A DNA stretch of 64,000 bases from Calliopum simillimum (Eukaryota; Arthropoda; Insecta; Diptera; Lauxaniidae). The stretch lies in contig OX638368.1 of the NCBI GenBank assembly GCA_951812925.1, positions 74,558,422 to 74,622,421 on the forward strand. The letters are read 5' to 3'. The notes below the pieces were generated by a model. The model did not search any database. It was given only the letters and a program-made list of their open reading frames with translations, and had not been told where the DNA came from. The translations under genes and the position numbers were made by a program. Shown here piece after piece: positions 56,101 to 64,000 of the stretch; position 1 is the stretch's first letter, and each line of letters begins with the position of its first letter.

Positions 56101-56431
56101 AATATGCTTGTAAAGTATGTCTGATTTTTTTAACAACCAAAAATATACTTTAACATTTGCCTTTTTGATGTACCATATTGAAATGCTTCCCGTTGTTTTT
56201 GTAGGGGTGCAAATGCATTGCCTAACAGCTATGTTTAAAAAAAAAAATGCATTAGCCAGAGAATGCATCGGTAAATTGCATTCAATTATTATATTGAAAG
56301 CTCTTCTTTTTACAAGTTGAAAAATAAGTAGGATGACCATCTGTAATGACATTATTTATTTTTTCTTAAATTACAAAATTGTAATTACAGAAATGTTAAA
56401 TAAACGAAAACTGAAATATCTATTCCTCACA
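53132..56431 (-). repeat. 5' LTR of the RING-Gag element (3300 bp)
   Basis: Same ends as 44073-47371 and near-identical throughout. Differences are mostly single substitutions, with a few one-base indels (for example one extra A near 54380). It should contain the element promoter; no convincing TATA/Inr pair was assigned. Right flank is TSD GATA (56432-56435). Confidence 0.95.
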
Positions 56432-57321
56432 GATATTCTGTCATGATGTAGAACGTGATGTCAAAGTATATCTAAGAAATTCGAAAAAATTTTTTTTTTG
56501 AACAGCCCTAGTGTACATCTATGGAAACGTTTTTTTTTTTTAAATCTAACAGATATTTTTAGGGTTTTAAGGTTATTTTCTGAAATTTTGTTTTGTGAGT
56601 TATAAGTCGTACGGAAACAATTATTAGGTCATTTTATAAGCTACAATATTGCGCCACAATATTTTTCTCTAAATGTAAGCGTTAAATACAATAGATATTT
56701 ATAAAAAACTGATTTTGGACGCCATTTTTCCAGTATGGCGGTGCGAGCGAACTCGACTCGAGGTAGCAAAGTTGAAATTCTGAAAGAGCACATCGAAATC
56801 TATAAAATAACTCATCTGCAAAAATCCCGCAAAACTTTAAAGGTAAAACTACCAAATGACTGTACTAAATAAAAAATAATTGAAATCTCATTGTTCACAA
56901 ATCGTTACTATATGTTTAAGATGATATCGTAGTGTTAGTAATAAAAACAAGACATGTTCATATTTTTTGTTTTGAGAAAAAACTGTTTTAAGTTCTTTGG
57001 ATTTCGTTTTTGTATTGGATTCTGAAATTTTCTGCTTTTTTTTTCATGAAATACATTTAAAAATTTTTCTTTTATGTGTGCTTAAATCAAAATATCAAAA
57101 ATGTAGATGTTCAGTTTTAGTATTAACCCTACAATATTAAAAACTATGTTAATAAATCAGCTTTACTTATATTTATACATTTATCTATGTAAACTAAGAA
57201 GGAACTTATCTATTTAAAATTATACTGCAAAAGACGTCAATAAATCAGTATTTTCATTATCTGAAGATGGTTGTATTTCATAAAGTAGGAATTATGTGCA
57301 AGGAACATATTTATGTACTAT

Positions 57322-57550
57322 AGTAGGGGAACTGATGCTATTGTGGTATAGCTTATATTTAGGTGGAATTTCAAAAAGAACTAATGTATCAATTTCAGCC
57401 AAATTTGTTCATGCTGATCATTGAAGTATTGGCTACAGAATATATTTCAACAAAATGTGTGCAACTTCATTAAAAAAAGTTATTGAGCAAAATCTGAAAA
57501 AAGTCAAAAAGGCTGTTTTCAAAAAGTTGGCAGGTAATGTGGTATATATC
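57322..57550. mobile_element. Truncated left end of TIR element (unit A)
   Basis: Starts AGTAGGGGAACTGATGCTAT and stops at the unit A/B join, just after one GTAATGTGGTATA motif. The intact copy is at 62477-63627. Confidence 0.75.
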
Positions 57551-58765
57551 TCAGTTTTTTCGCGCTTTTTCTTTTTTCAACAAGACCCCACGTTTCCTCG
57601 CTCATCCAGTGCTTCTTGTTCGAGGGTCGAATCCCAAGTATTTTTTCACTGGAGTTTAAGAAGGCCGTCTTAACTGCCCTCCATGATGTTTTAATACTTC
57701 CACCACAATCGAACGGAGCTGTTTTAAGTTCTTCTACGAAAGATCTGCGTATCTCGTCGTTCTTAAGCTTAAGCACGTCGAATTTTTTTGCTACAGATTG
57801 TTCGCTGGGACGTTTATTAGCGGCAAGTTTTAGTCGAATGACCGCGACGAGAAGATGGTGGTCAGAGCCTATGTCAGCGGCCCTCTTTACTCGTACGTCC
57901 AGAGACTCCCTCTCCATTTTCTGCTAATGCAGAAGTGGTCGATTTGGTTTTCAGTGATGTTGTCTGGAGACACCCAAGTAGCTTTATGGCACTTTTTGTG
58001 TGGGAATAGCGTACCTTCAACGACAAGACCGGCTGTATTGCAGGCGTCAATGAGAAGCTCTCCATTGTCGTTTCTCGCACCCAAACCATGTCTTCCAATC
58101 ACGTGCTCAAGGTTAAGGTTTTCTGAGCCTACTTTGGCATTCAAATCGCCCATAACCATTATGATGTCGTTTTTGTGAGCACTATTTATTGCTGCGGCGA
58201 GCTGGCTGTAGAATTCATCTTTGGTTTCTCTCTCTGCCAACTCGGTGGGCGCGTATGCTTGAAAGATGGTAATATATCTTGCGGGGGTTCGAAATCTGCA
58301 CCAAATGAGCCTTTCGTTTACAGGTTTCCATTCCATAACTGCTTTTACTGCAGATTTACTTAACAAAAATCCAACTCCATCCCTGTGGATGTCATTTTGC
58401 GCTCTACCGGAGTATAGAAATTTTTCGCCGTCAGGAAGTATATATTCGCCGGTACCGTTCCATCTACACTCGCTTAATCCCAATATTTCAACGTTGAATT
58501 TGTGGAGTTCTCTAACGGCTTGGTGTATTTTGCCTGGTTCATTTAGAGTTCGGATATTCCAAGAGCCAATGCGTGTTCGAGTTTTCATCGAAAGGATTTT
58601 AAAATTTTGAGAAACCATATTGGTTCCAGTTATAAGAGAATCATTCCTAACTATGCATGTTTCTTGCACCTCCAAATCCGATGTGCATGCTGCCGAGGCA
58701 GGTGGATTAACCACACTCTGGTGGGTACCACTTGGAGAGTTATTTTCCATCGTTTTTCGATCCAT
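57519..58765 (-). pseudogene. RTE endonuclease fragment in unit B
   Basis: The same endonuclease as at 41245, with 292 residues in the first frame (58765-57887), four or so residue differences, and the same single-base frame change (near 57913). The second frame runs only to the unit join, after KRKSAKKLR, so it lacks RT. The identical frame change shows it was already present before duplication. Confidence 0.85.
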
Positions 58766-59505
58766 GCTTCATTAGTATAATCTTCTCGGCAACCCCCCAC
58801 GCAGTAAGTTATAAGCTTAAAGCTGGATCCGGCAAGCGCTGCAAATATAGTGGCCAAATTCACTTTTAATTTCAGCCGCCATATCTGGAACAGACGCTGA
58901 CCTGGGAGCCGCCCACTCTGGGTCAGACGCTTCAGGATTTTGACAAGATGCTTATTTTAAGGCGGCATCAACTCGCCATGTCAGTGCCAGTTACGGGCAT
59001 TGTGGGTTTTTTTTCAGGTCGCAACGCTGTCCAACGCTACACCCTTCCACACCCTGGCTGGTCACCCGCTTTTAGTCGCTTTTTACGACAGGCATGCTTA
59101 CCTCGGGCATATTCTGAGCCCTTGCCCGCAGGGGTAAGCAGTTTTAATTCTTTTGCTTTTTTTTTTATTTATTGTCACTTTCGGTCACTTGTTTTTTTTT
59201 GTTTGATACAATGTCTTTCGCTTTTAATCATCACGTAATTTTATAGTTTTAATGAGAAATTAAATTAGTTTCGTGTTGAATGAAATTTTGCACGATTTTA
59301 TGCTTGACAGCAGAAATGTGTTTTTGCTTTTTTTTTTTAGCTTGTTAAATGTCATAACAAAAGAAACTCTGAGTTGCAGATTTACATGCAGGTATTGGTA
59401 TGCATTTTGACACTTCGCCTTATTCCTTTTGTGGAATTCGTATGCTGTATAGGATGTCTCTTTTTAACATTAGTGGGCACAAACGCACGGCATTAACGAG
59501 CAGCA

Positions 59506-60040
59506 TTACATCCTATGTTAAACCGAAACTCTTCACTTAATGTCAAAAATAAAGTTCTTCTCTATAATATGTGCATCAGACCTATAATGACTTACGGCTG
59601 CCAAATTTGGTTTTCAAATATTGCTAAAACTCACTTAAAGAAACTCCAGATAATTCAAAACAAAAACTTGAAAATTATTCACAAATTCTCCGGTAGATAT
59701 CCAACTATTGAGCAGCATGAAAATTTTGAACATAAACCAATCAACTCAACGACGAGAGATTTGACGCTGAAATTGAGTGATAGATGCAGATTTTCTAACA
59801 TAGATTATATAAGGAATTTACTTGAATAACTTCACTAATAACTTTAGAAAAAGTTATTCAGTGCGTTTATTTCATTTCTTATAAAAATTTTTTACGATTA
59901 CATAAGGTTTTTTCAATTCTTAATTTTTCCTTAATTAATTAACTTTTTGATGTAATACCTCTAAGTTAAATCTCAAATAATGTAATTTCTTTTATCAAAA
60001 AATAATGATTTTAAAGTTCAATAAATACAAATTACAATTA
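59506..60040 (+). mobile_element. 5'-truncated Jockey-like retrotransposon, copy B
   Basis: Copy of 41985-42519 in unit B, with an identical 104-residue translation (59515-59829) and the same 15-bp TSD on both sides. It is a duplicate by unit copying, not a second insertion. Confidence 0.9.
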
Positions 60041-61225
60041 CATTAACGAGCAGCAAAACAATTTTAGAGCGTATTTGAAGCGATCACCTGTTTCGTGCCT
60101 CTTTTGATATTCGCGGGAGCGCTAGCGCTTCACTAATTATTTTGCAGTAGTGCTGCGACATCGACATCGATGTTGATGAAACATCGATGTTTTGCAAGAA
60201 CATCGACTGTTATTAACATCGATGTTTAAAGTTCGATTTTTTGCCTCGATGTTTTTATTCGATGTTTTCACAAATTTCGTTTGGAAAAATTTTGTTTTCA
60301 CAAGTTTTGTTTGCACAAATTTTGCTTAGACAATTCGCATTCAAGATTGGAATGGGCGTGATAACAAATTTTTGGAACAGCGTTTTTTGTGTACATACGC
60401 GTCGTCTATTTCTAAAAAAAACATTTTTTTTTGCATAAATTAATGTTAAATAGCTAATTGTTTGCATTTATTTATTTACTTTGAAGTTTGAGGCAAAAAC
60501 GCTGTCAAATATATTACTACGTCATAGTTATGTTACCGTAGCCAGATTAGGGACATTTTCTGCTTTTGAACACAAAAAATTTTTTTTTTTTTTTTTTTTT
60601 TGTTTAAGTTAACCTGAAGCACAATATTTTAGCATTGTTTTTTTTCTGTATTTTTTTAAAACTTTTAATTTTGAACTCAATGGAAAGAAATTTGTACATA
60701 TTTTTTTTTTTTTTTTTGTTAAATTTTGTCGTGTGTATCTATTTAAATATTTTGACACAAAAACATATACATATTTTTTTCAAATAAATACAGGATTGCG
60801 ATTTTTATAAATCTTTTCAGGGATAAGTGAAAAAAAAAATTAAATGAGAAAAAAATCCGTTGATCTGATAACACAGCATTATATCATCGTCAGCCAATCA
60901 AAATCATTTAAAATTAAAAAATTATCTGATTGGTGTTTGACTCAATATGGCGGATGTGCATTAGGCATGCGCTTATTTTACGATTTTCTGATTTTCGTTC
61001 ATGCCGCCCCCTGAAATTCTTCTAATGGTCATAAAAACAAATACTATGAAGTTTCACGGCGATCGGATAACGATAACCCGCAAGAGGTTTCACGCAAAAC
61101 ATAATGAAAATTTTTTTTAAACTTAATTAAATTAGTCAAAGCATAACTTTATCTTATAGCAAATTTAAATACCTTTCCAACAAGCTATAATTGTTTAAAA
61201 TCGGGTGATAAATACGAATTCTATG

Positions 61226-61330
61226 AATTTTTCTTTTATCGACATTAGCAAAATTGCCGCAAAATGCTATTCTACTACATATGGTATTTTGCGGCAATTT
61301 TGTTAATGCCGTAAAAGAAAAATTCATATT
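61226..61330. repeat. 105-bp hairpin, copy B
   Basis: Unit B copy of the hairpin at 43706-43810. The arms are unchanged apart from minor differences, and one loop-edge base differs. Confidence 0.7.
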
Positions 61331-62476
61331 TTGTTAAATTTCGACTTTTTAAGGAAGTTTTTCGTTTTTTAAGAGGTGTAAAATTTTTTTTTGTCAAAAT
61401 TACAACGTAGGTTTTAAAGTTCATCAAAAAACAAACAAAATGAATGTTTTTATGTTGGTCTAAAACAAATTTTTCACATTGTTTGGCAACATTTTATAAT
61501 GAATGCTAAAAAAAAATATTAAAAATATATTTTTGCTTTGAGCCACCTTTAAAAATGCATTTAAAAATCTGAAAAAATTTATGGGATATTCCGTCATGAT
61601 GTAGAACTTGATGTCAAAGTATATCTAAGAAATTCGAAAAAATTTTTTTTTTTAACAGCCCTAGTGTACATCTATGGAAACGTTTTTTTTTTTTTTAAAT
61701 CTAACAGATATTTTTAGGGTTTTAGGGTTATTTTCTGAAATTTTGTTTTGTGAGTTATAAGTCGTACGGAAACAATTAGGAGGTCATTTTATAAGCTACA
61801 ATATTGCGCCACAATATTTTTCTCTAAATGTAAGCGTTAAATACAATAGATATTTATAAAAAACTGATTTTGGACGCCATTTTTCCAGTATGGCGGTGCG
61901 AGCGAACTCGACTCGAGGTAGCAAAGTTGAAATTCTGAAAGAGCACATCGAAATCTATAAAATAACTCATCTGCAAAAATCCCGCAAAACTTTAAAGGTA
62001 AAACTACCAAATGACTGTACTAAATAAAAAATAATTGAAATCTCATTGTTCACAAATCGTTACTATATGTTTCAGATGATATCGTAGTGTTAGTAATAAA
62101 AACAAGACATGTTCATATTTTTTGTTTTGAGAAAAAACTGTTTTAAGTTCTTTGGATTTCGTTTTTGTATTGGATTCTGAAATTTTCTGCTTTTTTTTTC
62201 ATGAAATACATTTAAAAATTTTTCTTTTATGTGTGCTTAAATCAAAATATCAAAAATGTAGATGTTCAGTTTTAGTATTAACCCTACAATATTAAAAACT
62301 ATGTTAATAAATCAGCTTTACTTATATTTATACATTTATCTATGTAAACTAAGAAGGAACTTATCTATTTAAAATTATACTGCAAAAGACGTCAATAAAT
62401 CAGTATTTTCATTATCTGAAGATGGTTGTATTTCATAAAGTAGGAATTATGTGCAAGGAACATATTTATGTACTAT

Positions 62477-63627
62477 AGTAGGGGAACTGATGCTATTGTG
62501 GTATAGCTTATATTTAGGTGGAATTTCAAAAAGAACTAATGTATCAATTTCAGCCAAATTTGTTCATGCTGATCATTGAAGTATTGGCTACAGAATATAT
62601 TTCAACAAAATGTGTGCAACTTCATTAAAAAAAGTTATTGAGCAAAATCTGAAAAAAGTCAAAAAGGCTGTTTTCAAAAAGTTGGCAGGTAATGTGGTAT
62701 ATATCAGGGGTTGAAACCATTTCCATTTCTCTTGCATCTATAAAAATATGTTTAAAGTAGAGTTTCCGAGTTTTGTGGTTGCTACATTTTAGCCCAGATT
62801 GGTGAGGTTATACAACTAAAACAACAGTTATATGCGAAATAAAATGAGTATTTCGTTTCAACGATTAACGCAAAACAAAGTAAAATTAATTTGGCTGAAA
62901 ATAATTATTACAATTTTTTAAAATATTCTGTAGTTATTACTGCAAATTTGAAGTTATTACTGCAGAAATAGGGTATTACTGCAGCTTATTTCAATGCCTG
63001 GTATATATGGTGGCACAATGTGATATATATACTGATCAGTACTTGTAAAGTGGGTGGGTAATGTGGTACATATAAGTAGGGTAATGTGGTACACTTAACC
63101 ATTCAACCAAATATAAAGTTTGAAAGGTATGAAAAAAGTTCATAATAACATTTACATTGGTTCTCAAACTCATAGTTCTTATTAAAAAATAAACAGCCAT
63201 CAAATTATGTTCAGAATGTCAAGAAATGTTCATATACCACATTAGCGAAGCCCGACTATACAACATTGGCCAATTTTTAGAAAATACAAAATTGTAAAAA
63301 TCAAATTGGAAACTTTGTGAATTTACAAAGTTAAATTTTTATTTCGCAATACTTAGGACTTACTTTAATTAAAAAAAAAAAACAACTTTTTCTTAACAAA
63401 ATTTTTTTGCAAAAAATCCAGAAAAAAAAATCAACCAAACGCAACCTACGTTTCGTTCAATAGACATCGGAAAAATTTTGTTTGGTCCATGACAGCAACA
63501 TATCCCTGGTTTTTCATGTTTTCTGACAGGATAAAAGCAGTGACGTTCGCAGGTTCTTTCCTAAATCGGAGATATGCGACCATACCACATTGAAAAACTA
63601 TACCACAATAGCATCAGTTCCCCTACT
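62477..63627. mobile_element. 1.15-kb TIR element with GTAATGTGGTA motifs
   Basis: TIRs of about 30 bp read AGTAGGGGAACTGATGCTAT inward from both ends. A GTAATGTGGTA motif recurs near 62690, 63058 and 63079, with inverse TACCACATT near 63235 and 63587, like subterminal transposase sites. No transposase and no clear TSD seen. It spans the right edge of tandem unit B. Confidence 0.75.
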
Positions 63628-64000
63628 TGTGTTGCATTTAATGCAAAAGATTATTATATATAATCTCAGCACAACAAGAAAGTGATACGATTTTAGATTT
63701 CTAAAATGCGCGAGTCCCCAAAACTTTAATATTTCAAATCAACTGTGCATTGCAAAATTCAAAAAGGATTTCAGAGACAAAAATTAAGGCTTTTTAGCCA
63801 TAAAATTATCAAATTGTAAATTTTTAAAATAATGTTTATGCAAGTAAAACAATTTAAAAGTTTTCAATAAGGAAAAAATTATAAAAAGTATACAAGTGAC
63901 CTGGTCTATGAAAAGGGTGCTTAGGTGTCAAAAAAAAATTTTAGAATTTTTTGCCGATTCGCATGGAATTGACCTTTGATAGTTGTTTACCAGCTGTTTT
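63628..64000. other. AT-rich window end, no gene seen
   Basis: No open frame, repeat or end sequence was recognised in the last 373 bases. Confidence 0.45.

Larger units (their letters stand above)
44073..56431 (-). mobile_element. 12.36-kb Ty3/gypsy LTR retrotransposon with RING-Gag
   Basis: LTRs 44073-47371 and 53132-56431 (about 3.3 kb each), TG...CA ends, and TSD GATA (44069-44072 and 56432-56435). The empty site GGGATATTC is present in unit B at 61583-61591. On the minus strand the order is 5' LTR (53132-56431), tRNA-Lys primer site, ~0.94-kb leader, Gag with RING-H2 finger, capsid and zinc knuckles, then Pol with PR-RT-RNase H-IN, then the 3' LTR. There is no env frame. LTRs differ at about two dozen sites (roughly 0.7-0.8%), so insertion is recent. 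Pol is open; Gag has two single-base frame changes. Confidence 0.95.
40031..57550. repeat. Tandem unit A (interrupted by the gypsy element)
   Basis: Unit A is 40031-44072 plus 56436-57550, about 5157 bp after removing the LTR element and one TSD copy. It covers the 5' two-fifths of the RTE, the Jockey fragment, the hairpin and the left part of a TIR element. It is followed immediately by unit B. The join (57549-57552) reads ATATATCTCAG, with 2 bp (TC) shared between the two edges. By eye about 30 differences separate the units (roughly 0.6%). Confidence 0.9.
57551..62705. repeat. Tandem unit B (empty-site copy)
   Basis: Second copy of the 5.16-kb unit, without the LTR element. GGGATATTCCGTCATG at about 61583 is the uninterrupted target. 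It contains RTE endonuclease sequence, Jockey fragment, CATCGATG cluster, hairpin and the left end of the TIR element. Its right edge (62705) continues into sequence not present after unit A. It could be a real tandem duplication or a second haplotype placed in tandem by the assembly. Confidence 0.9.

Overview
This 64-kb window is AT-rich arthropod repeat DNA, most likely from an insect and probably a fly. The evidence is a dipteran-type dispersed repeat with a TATACCCTTCACC start, an insect-type Helitron end, and mariner, RTE, Jockey and Ty3/gypsy relics. No host protein-coding gene is supported. Nearly every stretch that can be explained belongs to a mobile element, often inserted in another element and delimited by a target-site duplication (TSD).

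Region 1 (1-14.2 kb) is a nest of foldback and hAT-like elements. The outer one (1334-14233, near-perfect 8-bp TSD) contains a roughly 1-kb-armed palindrome (1570-7213, TSD GACAAC), which holds two further hAT-like foldbacks (3368-5232 and 5335-7032). Its centre (about 7430-11505) holds two inverted arms of a tRNA-like plus hammerhead-ribozyme unit. In the left arm two hammerheads lie in direct orientation 547 nt apart, as in a retrozyme. A Helitron and two AATT-flanked elements interrupt the arms. A second, diverged tRNA-like plus hammerhead element lies at 16.57-16.75 kb. This is the most interesting system in the window.

Region 2 (11.5-26 kb) has ~1-kb direct repeats, two out-of-order pieces of a repeated arthropod protein, a broken RTE retrotransposon (17.6-20.1 kb), and a second RTE 5' end facing the first across a 1.5-kb inverted repeat. 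The rest is AT-rich sequence without genes.

Region 3 (26-37.3 kb) is a multi-level nest. A decayed gypsy-like element carries a mariner in its leader. The mariner carries a dipteran repeat with a 140-bp minisatellite and a Tc1-like element. A second gypsy-like element (31369-37067, SAP-domain Gag) interrupts the first between RT and RNase H, and its 5' LTR carries a MITE.

Region 4 (38.2-62.7 kb) begins with a nearly full-length RTE (38.2-41.6 kb). A 5.16-kb unit is present twice in tandem (40031-57550 and 57551-62705). The first copy is interrupted by a young 12.36-kb Ty3/gypsy element (44073-56431, TSD GATA) with 3.3-kb LTRs, a tRNA-Lys primer site, an intact 1023-residue Pol and a Gag that starts with a RING-H2 finger. 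The second copy keeps the empty target site. A TIR element with GTAATGTGGTA repeats ends the window.

Coordinates of element ends are read by eye from TIRs, LTRs and TSDs. Divergence figures are eye estimates.
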